Program-made: the position numbers and the translations under genes
Part shown: piece by piece, positions 43,482 to 53,690 of the stretch
How positions within the stretch are numbered: position 1 is the first letter of the stretch
How the letters are laid out: each line of letters begins with the position of its first letter
Notes under the pieces: generated by a model
Told to the model about the DNA's origin: nothing
Seen by the model: only the letters and a program-made list of their open reading frames with translations
Databases searched by the model: none
Assembly (NCBI GenBank): GCA_964035575.1
Contig: OZ037867.1
Span: 310,001-374,000, forward strand
From: Rhynchopus sp. YZ270_cl-10
Lineage: Eukaryota; Euglenozoa; Diplonemea; Diplonemida; Diplonemidae
Direction: 5' to 3'
Length of the DNA stretch: 64,000 bases

Positions 43482-46049
43482 TCAGGCTGACCGAGTTTTA
43501 CCCCCCTTTTTAATCCCCTGATTTACATTCGTCTTTTTGCATTGTGCTTCGTGATTACGCAGAGAAGAGTCAGAGAAGACGCGACCGTTTTTCGTCCGCT
43601 GCTTCGAGCAGTAACTGCACCGTAGGTCCTCGTCGTTGGTCCGGGGGTTCTTTTCGTACATCAGTCTCAATGGCCCAAACTCCCGAGTGAAGGTCTCCAG
43701 TCCACTGCGATTAAATGCCACCCCATACGTTTCCCAGGTGAAAGCTCTTGGATATGTTGTGCACAGAACGGGAAAACGTTTACCAGAACGCTTCATAGCA
43801 GTGTGATTCATCACGTTGGCAGCGAGGGTTTTCAACGTTTGTTTCGGTCGATTCTTGATCATCTTCACTTGCACTCCGCCGACAGTAAACTTCGTACGTG
43901 TCCTCTGGAAAGGAACTAAATGTTCAACAGCTGCCTCCCCGCGAGGAAACACGACGATATACCCGTCCTGCAACTCGGAGTCTGAATTGAAATCCGCTAC
44001 GTCCTCGGGCTGCACTCTGTAGATGCCTTTGAAAGCCGACGTATGTAGCTTTGTGCTCAAGCCGGAGGTGCTGCCTCCTCTGTAGAAGTCTCTCAGGAGG
44101 AATTGTGTGTTCTGCATTTCGTACGAGCAGAGCTTCGCGGCTTCGATGTTCTGCAGCACCTTTTGTAGTATATTTTCGGCAATCCCCTTATTGTTTTCTT
44201 GCACCATACAGTCAGCGTCGTAGGCATTGTGCACAAACTGTGCCAGCTTGGTTGTCTTTGCGTTTTTTTCATAATACGATGCCCAAGCGCGCAATACCAA
44301 GGGAAAGATTCGGACTCCTCCCGCTTCTGTTTCGGAAGCCAAACCAGCTAGCGCTAGGCGTTCTGCATCTCTTTCCACCACACCGTGAACAAGAAATTCC
44401 GCAACGTTCTGGACTTTGAGGGTGTCGTACTTCTCAAGTAGAGCGACCTCCATCATCTGGCGGATCAAAACTTTTTTGCCTTCCTGAGCTTCTTTAAAGC
44501 CGCGCAGTGCCACCGGTAGTCCGTCAAAAGCGACCCTTGGAATGTCGGAGGAAAGGTCGACAAGCTGCTCCACGAATCGGTTCTTGGTTTCGATCAGACG
44601 TTTGACATCTGGAAAATGTTCAAGGAGCAAATTTTTGATGGTTTCGGGGTCAAGGAGCGGCACTCTGCCAGGGGGGGCCACAGCTGTTCTCTCAGAGTCA
44701 GCCGTCATCTTGCCAAACAACCCCTTCGTCAAGCTGCTGAACAAGAATAGCACACGCACGCCCTCGTTGTTGGTTTTGAGTGTTTTGTCCTGGTGTACCA
44801 TCAAATCTTTGACCAGACATGACTGGGTGTACGCGGCACCGTTTCCCTGATGCAGTTCGTCAAAGCACACACAGAGAACCTTCGTCGTTCTGTCTGCAAA
44901 TGCATTGTTTTCGCTAAGTTTTTTTATGAAGATATCAAAGCCCGCTTCCAAGGTCTGTATCTTGTCTGCTTCGACCTTCGCGAGCCCGTGGTAGCGGAGG
45001 AGTTGCTTGACGAATGTCAGTCCAGTCCCGTCATTTTCGAAATCGGTATCTTCACTGTACGTGAAGCGCACAAACTTCGTGGTGACATTGGCGCCACAGT
45101 TAATCTTCATCACTCCCCTGCAGAGCTCATTATGTAGTCGGGTCTTCCCCATACCCATGGTCGCAGCGTTGTAGAATATCTTAGTCTGGTTGCGGAGGGA
45201 ATTCACAGCGTACTCCGCACAGCCCGATAAAGGCTTCTGTGTGAGACAAGAGGGAAAGCAAAGTGCCCCTTTGATATAGGACTCTATATCCTCTCGTGCA
45301 GCGTCCGATGATTCATATGGAATGCTATACTCTCTCAAGCTGTACGTCAGGGTCCACTCCGATACGTCCGGATGACGCAGGTCCCGCTGTTGAGATTCCA
45401 TCATCGACGCCAGCTGCTGCTGCTTCGCTGTGATCTGTGCCATCAGTTGTAGCTGTAAGTGTTCAAACAAATGTAGAGAACTACAAAAATCCCACATCAA
45501 ACTGTCCACCGTGTACAAACAAAATAACAACAAAGTTGCATTCACACTGTGCATCTCCAGTGCCGACAATTGCAACCCCAACACAATGTTGTGAACGGGT
45601 CATGCTAAAAAAGATAAAATTAAAAGCGGGTGTGGAAAGCAAGGGTCACATACCCTGTACTCCTCCTCGAGCTCAGCAAGGTGTGCAAACGCTTGCTTCC
45701 AGTCTGGGTCGTCGCCGTTGTAGGAGATCACGCCGGTGATTGGGTTCTCCACGAAGCCTGGTGTTTTAAGTGTGAATGCGTCGCGAGCACGCTTACAAAT
45801 TTTGTCCATCGCCGTCTGCAGCTTGTCCCGCTTCTTCTTCAGTTCGCGGACCTCGCCCTCTGCAGTAGAAACGCTGGGTTGTGGAGACGGTGCCTGCTGC
45901 ACAGGTTTGTTCATGGGGTCGTTCTGATCTGGCTTCCCAAAGGGGTCATGCACAATGCTCTTGTCTGACAGCATCGGGCTAACTGAGAACGACCGCAAGA
46001 CAGACGATGGTGACCTGGCGGTGCGCATGCACATCGCAAGCCGACGCAT
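43482..46049 (-). CDS. Crinkler/RHS-type P-loop ATPase, two exons
   Basis: Exon 1 is 46049-45654 (132 codons) and exon 2 is 45452-43482 (656 codons and stop), 788 residues in all. The N-terminus is basic and could be a targeting sequence; residues 60-130 are helical. Around residue 230 stands a P-loop (ATMGMGKTRLHNEL), and about 90 residues later a Walker B stretch (VLCVCFDELHQGNG). The layout (ATPase core, helical middle, variable C-terminus) resembles Crinkler-type proteins and the retrotransposon-hot-spot proteins of kinetoplastids. The last 60 residues hold a possible zinc finger, CSYCS...LRNHEAQC. The start at 46049 lies 24 bases behind an acceptor-like CACTACAG. Both exons are intact. 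Family assignment rests on motif style only; another STAND-like ATPase is possible. Confidence 0.72.
45453..45653 (-). other. Spliceosomal intron, 201 bases, in the ATPase gene
   Basis: Donor TACAGG|GTATGTGACC, acceptor AACACTTACAG|CTACAACTG, phase 0. The joined reading is EEEYR-LQLMAQITAK; both sides are helical and Gln/Glu-rich. Confidence 0.8.
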
Positions 46050-46073
46050 TGTGTTTGTGTCCTATTTGCAAAC

Positions 46074-46100
46074 CTGTAGTGAGTCTGGATGATGTAGAGA
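46074..46100 (-). promoter_or_regulatory. Probable splice acceptor before the ATPase gene
   Basis: Minus strand: CTACATCATCCAGACTCACTACAG at 46097-46074, broken into CATCATCCAG and ACTCACTACAG; the ATG follows 24 bases later. The pyrimidine tract is weaker than at other genes. Confidence 0.35.
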
Positions 46101-46174
46101 AGGAGAGAGGAAGAGTGAGAGGGGGCTGGGTTCAACAGTAAAAAAACATCATCACGACAGAAAGGTTTCTTTCG

Positions 46175-46352
46175 TTGGAGGCCTCTGCATCCTCTGAGGC
46201 AGCACGCATCATGGCAGCAGCCGCCTCCGCCTGCGCAGCATTGTGCTGCAGCACTCTGGTTCTTGCCTGCTGATCCTTCGCTGCAGCTTCCGCTCTCGCC
46301 TGCGCTGCAGCTGCTCTGGCCATATCCGCCTCTCTCCCTGCCAACGCCAATG
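46175..46352 (-). pseudogene. 178-bp copied fragment of the alanine-rich gene
   Basis: Matches 52678-52855 base for base over 178 positions except two near its downstream end. It encodes the same peptide (LALAGREADMARAAAAQAR and onward to SEDAEAS), then the frame runs into unrelated sequence and stops. Flanking sequences on both sides are unrelated to the source, with abrupt ends. It lies about 125 bases upstream of the ATPase start. The near identity implies a recent event. It could be transcribed as part of the ATPase leader. Confidence 0.85.
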
Positions 46353-46774
46353 GCTGGGAGGGGCTGCTGCCTAGGGGCACAATTTATTTTATCACGAAAA
46401 ATGGGGAAAAGGAGGAAGGCTTTTTTTTGTCGGAGAATTCTAATATAAGACACACCTTTCTTTGGGGTGGTTTTTTTTATTGTGCGTGGCTGTTGGGGTA
46501 GGGTTCTGAGTGTTTGATATTAGATATGTGCTTTGTTGCAGTCGTTTTTATTTGCTTTGTTTCTTTTGTAGAATCTACAATCACCCTAAGTATCGGGTTT
46601 TGTCAACAAAAAATCCCGCTTGAATAGAAAGAAGGGAAAAAGGGGGGGCAATAATAACGAAGAAAAATTTATCGTACTCGTACAAATTATCGACCGCAAT
46701 AATGTTCGACCTTTTCAGGATTTTTTCTGGAAGTTCGGCCTTTTTACGGAATTTTTTGTACGAATACGGTATAT

Positions 46775-46810
46775 AAGATGACCCTAAGACTCTCTGTGCG
46801 CTGTCACCTT
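46775..46810 (-). repeat. Hairpin-family copy
   Basis: Minus strand: outer stem AAGGTGAC/GTCATCTT (8 pairs with one G-T), loop region GCGCACAGAGAG; the inner stem is poor. Confidence 0.6.
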
Positions 46811-47324
46811 GTAACAAAACTAAGAAAACCACAAAATGGGATGGGTGAAGTAGAAGCCAAAAGTACTGTATTGTCTACAAACAGACGCAAGACACTTAAA
46901 CCCTCAGTACAAAAAAAAAATTCAAAACATGAAATATAAGACGGACCCCCCCCGGTCTTAGCGGGAGCACCTGCCCCTCAGTAGAATAACAAAAAAAGGC
47001 GTTTTGATGAGCAACAAAAATTGGGTGGAGAATTCAAAAAAAAAATGAACAAAATGAAAATGAAAATATAGCAGGCCTTTTTTGTGCACACGCCCTCACA
47101 CCAGCGGACGCAGGGCACTCCCTACTAAATGCCTAGCTTATGATATAGGGAGGTGTTAGGAGAATAGAATACAAGACATTTCTTTATTTTTCTTTGTCTT
47201 CTCCAAAAAAAAAAACAACAACAAAAAGATAATTTGACAAAACGTGAAAAAGACAAAATGAGCCACTGACACATTTATTTCAAAAGAAAAAAAGGTCAAA
47301 AAAAAAGTACATGAAAAAGGAATA

Positions 47325-47395
47325 GGTATTGATGCAGTCACACCTCCAACTGACCCACGTACAAGGCCAGCCATCTGGATGAAAGCACAAATGAA
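47325..47395 (-). repeat. GGCACCTCC repeat family copy
   Basis: Plus strand: TGATGCAGTCACACCTCC, AACTGACCCACGTACAAGGC, CAGCCATCTGGATGAAAGC. Same orientation as the two other full copies. Confidence 0.65.
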
Positions 47396-47644
47396 AAGTG
47401 AATTGAAGGCTCAGCTTTGTGACCAGAAAATGCTACCAGGGTGTTAGCTGGAAATTTCCATCATTTCGCTGTTTGCGGAAATTGCATTTTTTTCCCCGCA
47501 AAAAATTTCCCCCTTCCATATCGTAGTCTGGAGGTGAAGTAGCTAACAGCTTGAACACTGTCCAACCACACAGTGGAGATTGCACAAACTGTGACAACAC
47601 AACCGAGGTACCAACACTACTCCGAACAATTCACAGAACAATAG

Positions 47645-47675
<31 letters not shown>

Positions 47676-47681
47676 GTAGGT

Positions 47682-47717
47682 AAGATGAACCTAAGCCTCT
47701 CATTTGCTTAGTCACTT
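47682..47717 (-). repeat. GNRA-type hairpin copy
   Basis: Minus strand: AAGTGA/TCATCTT outer, CTAAGC/GCTTAG inner, loop AAAT[GAGA]G, then TACCTACTTTTCTCTTTT and a long T run. Confidence 0.75.
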
Positions 47718-47849
47718 TATAAACAACAAAAAGGTGGAAAAAATAAAGGGTGTCACAACGTGTACAACAAACAGCACAGGTTAAGTTGTCGTAGCACATT
47801 ATGATCACCTTCTACTTCTTCACAAACAAAACAACAAAAAGAGTGTGTA

Positions 47850-47889
47850 AGATGTACCTTAAGCCTCGCAGACTGCTTTTTTGCCATCT
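47850..47889 (-). repeat. GNRA-type hairpin copy, GCGA loop
   Basis: Minus strand: AGATG/CATCT outer, AAGC/GCTT inner, apical T[GCGA]G. The tetraloop base differs from the common GAGA but stays within GNRA. Confidence 0.6.
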
Positions 47890-48365
47890 AGCACAAACTT
47901 AAAAAAAAACCACCATAATAGGCTAGTTGACGCCACGGGTCGGTTTAGGAAATTTGTCCATTTTTCTGGAAAATCGTGTTCCATACCCCCCCATACCGCC
48001 CTCAAATGCCCCCAAACCCTCCAAAACCCTCGCGAACCCTCGCATACCCTACCATACCCAACCATACCCTGCCGTACCCTCCCATACCGCACGTTTGCCC
48101 TTTTTTTGGGATAATCATGTCCCATACCGTGCCATACCGTGCCATGCCCTGCCATACCCTACCATACCGTGCCATACCATACCATACCATGCCATACCCG
48201 TGCCAAACCGTGCCATACCCTGCCATACCGTGCCAAACCCTGCCATACCCTGCCATACCGTGCCAAACCGTGCCATACCATGCCATACCCTGCCATACCA
48301 TGCCAAACCCTGCCAAACCGTGCCATACCCTGCCATACCGTGCCGTACCCTCCCGGTACTGGGTA

Positions 48366-48600
48366 CTGGCTAATGGCTAATGGCTAATGGCTAATGGCTA
48401 ATGGCTAATGGCTAATGGCTAATGGCTAATGGCTAATGGCTAATGGCTAATGGCTAATGGCTAATGGCTAATGGCTAATGGCTAATGGCTAATGGCTAAT
48501 GGCTAATGGCTAATGGCTAATGGCTAATGGCTAATGGCTAATGGCTAATGGCTAATGGCTAATGGCTAATGGCTAATGGCTAATGGCTAATGGCTAATGG
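48366..48600. repeat. Minisatellite (TAATGGC)n
   Basis: About 33 uninterrupted 7-base units. Confidence 0.95.
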
Positions 48601-48605
48601 CCCCC

Positions 48606-48822
48606 AACTGGGTACTGGGTACTGGGTACTGGGTACTGGGTACTGGGTGCTGGGTACTGGGTACTGGGTACTGGGTACTGGGTACTGGGTACTGGGTACT
48701 GGGTACTGGGTACTGGGTACTGGGTACTGGGTACTGGGTACTGGGTACTGGGTACTGGGTACTGGGTACTGGGTACTGGGTACTGGGTACTGGGTACTGG
48801 GTACTGGGTACTGGGTACTGGG
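48606..48822. repeat. Minisatellite (GGGTACT)n
   Basis: About 31 units of 7 bases, one with GGGTGCT near 48648. G-runs on the plus strand could form quadruplexes. Confidence 0.95.
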
Positions 48823-49235
48823 CACTGGCTACCCGTGCCACACTGTGCCACACCCTGCCATACCGTGCCATACACGTGCCACACCGTGCCACACTGCGCC
48901 ATACCCGTGCCACACCCTGCATACCCTGCCACACCCGTGCCAAACGGTGCCATACCCTGCCAAACCGTGCCACACCCTGCCACACTGCGCCATACCCGTG
49001 CCAAACCGTGCCATACCCTGCCATACCATGCCATACCCGTGCCAAACCCTGCCATACCCTGCCACACCGTGCCAAACCGTGCCATACCCTGCCATACCGT
49101 GCCATACCCTGCCACACTCTGCCACACCGTGCCATACCCTGCCCTACCCTTACTAACCCTCTCAAACCCCCCCAAATCTGCCCAAATCCTCTCAAACCCT
49201 CCCAAACCCAAATGTCCGTGACGTCAACTAGCCTA

Positions 49236-50425
49236 ATCATAATCATCCCCCCTTTTGCTTCTTTTAAAAAAGTAGTTTTGGTTTTCATAAAACAGATACA
49301 AAGAAAATGCTTCATCCCCTTGCCCCTGCTATCCTGCGATGAGATTTTCTTGAAGAAAATTTCAGATAAAGGAGAGTCTTCGCAGTTTTTGGGGGAAAGA
49401 GAGATAAGGCACTTTTGAGAAAAAACCGACACAAGGAAGAAAAGGGGTTGATGAGAATTGGGTGGGAAGAGGAAGAATGGGGATGGAATAAAGGAGGATG
49501 TCAGTTTGTTGTGACACAGGCCTAATGGACCCACCATATATGACAGTGTAGAGACGTTGAAGAAGCCCTGATTCTTCGGCAGGTTATCGAATCCTATCGA
49601 ATCAGAGACGGTAAAATAAAAGAAATTAGTTGTGGTTTTACCATTTTGGCTTACCACTGCGAAACTACAAAGTAAAACCACAAATTCAAGTCATTTACTT
49701 CATTGTCGGGTGTAATGGGAAATTCGGGCCTGTACTCAATGTCAGCATGCTTTTTTTCCCTCAAGGAATTCAAGGAAAACTGAACCTCGTTGTCAAAAAA
49801 AGACGCGAAGCTGATACAATGTTGATAAAAACACACACCTTCTCCCTCTTGCATAATTAAAAAAAACAACTCTAGACTGGGGTAAAGGAGGAGGGGAGCA
49901 GCGGGAAGCAGCGGGACAGGAGAAAAAAAAAGAGCGGAAGAGAGCAAAATGAAAGCAAAGCCCTCTCACCCCCTTCCCGCTCTCTTCTTGGGGGGAGGGG
50001 GAGGTACAATTTTTGGAATATATGATACGTCGTTTTGTTTTGTATACAATCGGGGGAGGGGGGGAAATGAGGGATGGGGGGTTAACAGGGTTCTCGCCCA
50101 GGGGTGTTAGGGGGAAGCGGAAGATAAGACAACAGAGAGACGGTGCTCATAGAAGGATGCGAACACATATGGGCATTGCACAAAAAAACGAGAGAAAAAG
50201 GTTTAGAAGATGACCCTAAGCCTCCCGTGGGATTCGTCATCTTTCCACAAAGCAATAAAGGCCAACTTCTCGTATACCCTGGACGCGATGTGTCTCGTTT
50301 GCGGTGTTCCCGTGCTATGCATCACTCCTCTTAAGACCAGGCGCAAAGCTTAAGATCGACTCTAATGGGTCGGTCTCGTGGTGTCTTACGGCCGATCGAA
50401 TTGAGACGTGACTTTTTTTTCTTAA
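49236..50425. other. Gene-free stretch
   Basis: No gene. It holds a hairpin at 50207-50243, a GC-mixed segment near 50260-50400 next to the piggyBac target, and pyrimidine/purine-rich runs near 49890-50110. Confidence 0.45.
50207..50243 (-). repeat. GNRA-type hairpin copy, GGGA loop
   Basis: Minus strand: outer stem AAGATGAC/GTCATCTT (8 perfect pairs), apical C[GGGA]G, then CTTAGG and a TTTTTCTC tract. Confidence 0.65.
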
Positions 50426-51428
50426 CCCTTTAAGGACCAGAGGGGACATATATGTCCACGCAACCACCTAAATTGGCTTCCACTAGGACTTTTTGAAGAT
50501 TTTTTTTTTTAATGAGAAGATTTTGTGCGAAATCTTTCAAAAGACGCAAGATTCGATTTTTTTTGACGCTCTCATCCCCTCTCATCCACACCCGGCATTA
50601 TCACATAATAGGGTATTTTGGGTCATTTTTTGGGAATAATGTACCATTCTGACGCGCTTGAGTCATCAGAGGATTCAAACTTTGGTGTGCAGGGAACCAT
50701 TTTGTACGGTCTTCAGAACGAAACTAAAATAATGGAAAATACCCGCGACTGGGCAAAGTAACACGCGTCGTTGCAGTTCCTGACCCTGAACTGGATGTGC
50801 CTCTTCTCCGTGTATTTATTGCATTTTGTCTTTTGAGGGACATTGTACAGAAAATCTATATCAACACGGTCAAGGTACAGAGACACTGGCAGGAGGGTGT
50901 TGGTCGACAACTTCTTCTTGCTTGGGAAACAGGCGTCTGAAAACAGATTACATGTGCGGGGGATGCGGCGTTCACCTTTGTTCAGCACCATGCCAAGTTG
51001 GCCAAAAGTCCCAAAAGCCCCAACTTTTGTACTGTCCAACCTCTGTACAATTACGGTATATGTAGTTGGTTGGTACCTTCTCTCCATGCAGTGAGACATT
51101 ATCTACTAGGACTTTTTGATCGATTTTTTTTTCTTTTGAAAGATTTTGAACCGATCTTTCAAATGAAGCCATTTTCGAAAACCGAAAAAACAGGTGCGCA
51201 GCCGGAATAATTTTTTTCTTCAAAAATTTCAGAAAAAAATATCAGCTCCCCTCAATTTTCCATTTTCCATTTTTCTCATTTTATTTCGATTTCTGCTCCA
51301 TTTGAAAGATCTGCTCAAAATCTTTCAATTGCGGCCAGGTACGATCAAAAATATGCATCGGATCTCATTTTACCTATGGGAGAGAAGATCCTAGCAAATC
51401 GAAAAAACCGGTCGTGGTCCATAAAGGG
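50426..51428 (+). mobile_element. piggyBac-family DNA transposon, internally deleted
   Basis: TTAA target duplications at 50422-50425 and 51429-51432 bound inverted ends CCCTTTAAGGACCA and TGGTCCATAAAGGG, the classic piggyBac layout. Both subterminal zones carry a direct repeat of about 75 bases beginning CACTAGGACTTTTTGA (50480-50556) or CTACTAGGACTTTTTGA (51100-51180). A plus-strand frame near 50935-51060 reads TDYMCGGCGVHLCSAPC, matching the cysteine-rich DNA-binding tail of piggyBac transposases (pattern TRYxCxxCxVxLCxxPC). The catalytic part is missing: at 1 kb the element is far shorter than autonomous copies. It looks non-autonomous but has neat ends. Confidence 0.8.
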
Positions 51429-51432
51429 TTAA

Positions 51433-52109
51433 CGACCTCAGCAGTTGCAGATCTACGCGTTGAACTTAAGAGGCAACGCAACGCACTGCCATCGTGGTAA
51501 CGACTGATTTTTTTCAAGCAACACCAAGTACTAAGAGATCATGACGTGACCCTACAAGGGTTGAAGAAAGGTTGCAAGAAAATTAAAGAGAAAGCTTGCA
51601 AGATGAATGTGTCTCTCTCGTGCACATACATCTTATTAAAAGAGCAGTGCTGTACCCTACAAGAACCCTAGGCTTAGTCACCCTTTTTTTGAATAAAACA
51701 GGAATAGAAGATGATACAATTAAAAGCAAAAGCAAAAAATTCATTGATAAGATTGTTCAAAAAGCCTCTGTGGACCTTTTTCTCCTTTATAATCTGTTAA
51801 CGAATACGAGTAAGTAGCAAAAACGTCGCACCCATCAAAAAAAGTCTCATCTAAGAAAATAAACTTCCAATCCGATCCCTTTTTGTTAGAGCAGGACTTT
51901 TTTTTGCTATTTACAGCTGTCATCAACAGTCTTTTTTCACTAACTTCAATGCCACAAAAAAGGAGAGCTGAAACGTACAAACTTCTGGAGAAGACACTTC
52001 ATTTGGCATACGACACGGTTTTCCACGACAGTAATTAAGACGCTGTAATACGAAAATTGATTCCAATGAAAGACTAGGATTCTTTTCACACCTCAACCCA
52101 AAACCAGCT
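51433..52109. other. Gene-free stretch
   Basis: No gene. A hairpin at 51600-51634; the rest is AT-rich and includes the probable 3-prime UTR of the alanine-rich gene. Confidence 0.45.
51600..51634 (-). repeat. GNRA-family hairpin copy
   Basis: Minus strand: AAGATG/CATCTT outer, ATGTG/CACAT inner, loop CACGAGAGAGA, followed by GCTTTCTCTTTAATTTTC. The inner stem is unrelated in sequence to CTAAGC/GCTTAG but paired. Confidence 0.7.
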
Positions 52110-53624
52110 TTAGTAATATCTTGGGGAGGTTGGGTGTAGGGTACGCAGCTTTGCCTCCATGAGGGATGGGGAATGGCTTGCGTATGGCGGAGAGCACGCA
52201 TCGACGACAGTCAGCCTCCTCGGGCTCGTCTCGTGGACGACCCTTTGCACGGAGGCTGAGTGCGCCACATTCGCTGCAGCAGCCGCATTTTGTGCGGCAT
52301 AAGCTGCCCCATGGTGCGCACCCGACTCTGCCGCTGTCGCCACCGCCTCCCTCCCTCTCGCCACATGCAGTGCACTGCTTTCTGCATAATGTCTCTGCCT
52401 TTCCACTGAAGCATGCAATATCGCACCGTCTCTCTGCCCTCTGGCCACCACTTCATTGGTTGCAGTGTGCGCGAGGTTCGCCTCACTGTGCACAAGGTGT
52501 GCTCTGGCACGCTGCGCAGAGAAATGCGTCTCTGCCACATGAGAGTTCGCAACGTGCTCTTCTGCGACTCTGGCAGTGAGGTTCTGCCCTGCAGCTGCGG
52601 CGTCGGCTCTGGCAGCCCCAGCCTGCACTGCAGCGGCCCTAGCTGCGGTATCGGTGAGTTGAAAGCGGGCAGCAGCATTGGAAGCTTCTGCATCCTCTGA
52701 GGCAGCACGCATCATGGCAGCAGCCGCCTCCGCCTGCGCAGCATTGTGCTGCAGCACTCTGGTTCTTGCCTGCTGATCCTTCGCTGCAGCTTCCGCTCTC
52801 GCCTGCGCTGCAGCTGCTCTGGCCATATCCGCCTCTCTCCCTGCCAACGCCAATGCATTCGCAGCCGCCCTTTCGCATGCCGCAGCCTCTCTTGCCGCAG
52901 CCGCAGCCAACGCAGCGTTGTTCGCAATCTCCACTCTCCTCGCCTCTGCCATGGCAACAGCCGCATCTGCCTCCCCCGCCCTTCCTCGAGAAGCAGAGGC
53001 CTGCAGTGCCGCCTCCTGAGACAACGTTCCTGCCGCCTGCTCTGCTGCAGCTGAGTTCGCTGCCTCGAGGTTCGCTGCGTTCGCTCGAGCCCGGCATACC
53101 CCAGCATCAGCTTCTCTGCAGGACCGTTCTGCTCCTAAAGAGTGTGCGCGGTTTGCAGAGACTACAGCATGGCCTTCACGCTCTGCAGCCTCCCTGCGGG
53201 TGATGGAGGTGGCGGCTACGGCATGGTTGAGGTGGTGTTCTGAGGCGTGGACGATGGCGTTGGCATCGGAGAGTTCGGCACTGCGTTGTGCGAGCTCGGC
53301 AGCGGAGTGGTGTTGGTGGTGGACAGAGGAGGCGTGGGCAGAGACTGCGTGGTGTTGGAGCAGCTCTGCGGAGTCTGCTGCGTAGCCCTGGGCGGTGGTG
53401 CGGTTTGCTTGCAGGGCAGACTCGGCTCTTGCCCCTTCGGCATAGCCGGAAGCTATCGCAGCACCGTCAGCCAAGGCGCCAGCTCGCATGCCAGCAACGT
53501 TCGCATGGGCATGCGCGGTAACCTCATTCACCCCATGTCTCTGACTCAACACAGCGTGCATAGGATCCTCCACAACAGCAAGCCGAGGGGACAATGCAGA
53601 GTAGTATCTTGGTGACAGTGCCAT
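52110..53624 (-). CDS. Alanine-rich coiled-coil protein with SPRYY ends
   Basis: A 504-residue protein, about one third alanine, in one uninterrupted exon. From about residue 40 to 460 it is a continuous helical stretch of Ala/Glu/Arg/His with coiled-coil spacing and strong internal repetition (AARAAAVQAGAARADAA, AEAAAAMMRAASEDAEAS). It begins MALSPRYYSALSPRL and ends HPTSPRYY, so the motif SPRYY stands at both ends. The start at 53624 follows an acceptor-like CCTTCCAG by 33 bases; a longer in-frame start inside the pyrimidine tract is less likely. No membrane segment or known domain. A filament-forming cytoskeletal part would suit the composition, but that is inference. The high-GC exon also opens long frames on the other strand. 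A 178-base piece was copied to 46175-46352. Confidence 0.75.
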   Translation of the reverse strand: MALSPRYYSALSPRLAVVEDPMHAVLSQRHGVNEVTAHAHANVAGMRAGALADGAAIASGYAEGARAESALQANRTTAQGYAADSAELLQHHAVSAHASSVHHQHHSAAELAQRSAELSDANAIVHASEHHLNHAVAATSITRREAAEREGHAVVSANRAHSLGAERSCREADAGVCRARANAANLEAANSAAAEQAAGTLSQEAALQASASRGRAGEADAAVAMAEARRVEIANNAALAAAAAREAAACERAAANALALAGREADMARAAAAQARAEAAAKDQQARTRVLQHNAAQAEAAAAMMRAASEDAEASNAAARFQLTDTAARAAAVQAGAARADAAAAGQNLTARVAEEHVANSHVAETHFSAQRARAHLVHSEANLAHTATNEVVARGQRDGAILHASVERQRHYAESSALHVARGREAVATAAESGAHHGAAYAAQNAAAAANVAHSASVQRVVHETSPRRLTVVDACSPPYASHSPSLMEAKLRTLHPTSPRYY

Positions 53625-53657
53625 TGGGAGAGATGAGGGGGTGTGTTGTATGGGTGT

Positions 53658-53690
53658 CTGGAAGGGGAGGGGTGAAGGAGGAGGGAGGAG
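53658..53690 (-). promoter_or_regulatory. Probable splice acceptor before the alanine-rich gene
   Basis: Minus strand: CCTCCTTCACCCCTCCCCTT then CCAG, followed by ACACCC and the ATG 33 bases on. Strong pyrimidine tract. Confidence 0.5.

Larger units (their letters stand above)
46353..47918. other. Gene-free stretch with hairpins and small repeats
   Basis: No gene. 46671-46773 may be a 100-base element with inverted ends (TCGTACTCGTACAAA and TTTGTACGAATACGG). Hairpins stand at 46775-46810, 47682-47717 and 47850-47889, a GGCACCTCC-family copy at 47325-47395, and an inverted copy of the 1245-1312 repeat at 47567-47635. A 24-base A run sits at about 47645-47668. Confidence 0.55.
47919..49235. 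mobile_element. Inverted-repeat element made of four minisatellites
   Basis: Ends are 20-base inverted repeats with one mismatch: TAGGCTAGTTGACGCCACGG at 47919-47938, and CCGTGACGTCAACTAGCCTA at 49216-49235. The interior is almost wholly tandem arrays: a TGCCATACCC-type decamer (about 47985-48355), a perfect TAATGGC heptamer (48366-48600), a GGGTACT heptamer (48606-48822), and a second, more diverged decamer array (48834-49165). The two decamer arrays point the same way. The heptamers TAATGGC and TACTGGG differ at only two positions and meet in phase. Long frames on both strands are by-products of the unit lengths. Confidence 0.8.

Noticed and set aside
48580-49681. Val/Pro/Ser/Tyr repeat proteins across the heptamer arrays
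   Set aside because: Same reason: open frames in four readings of a tandem array.
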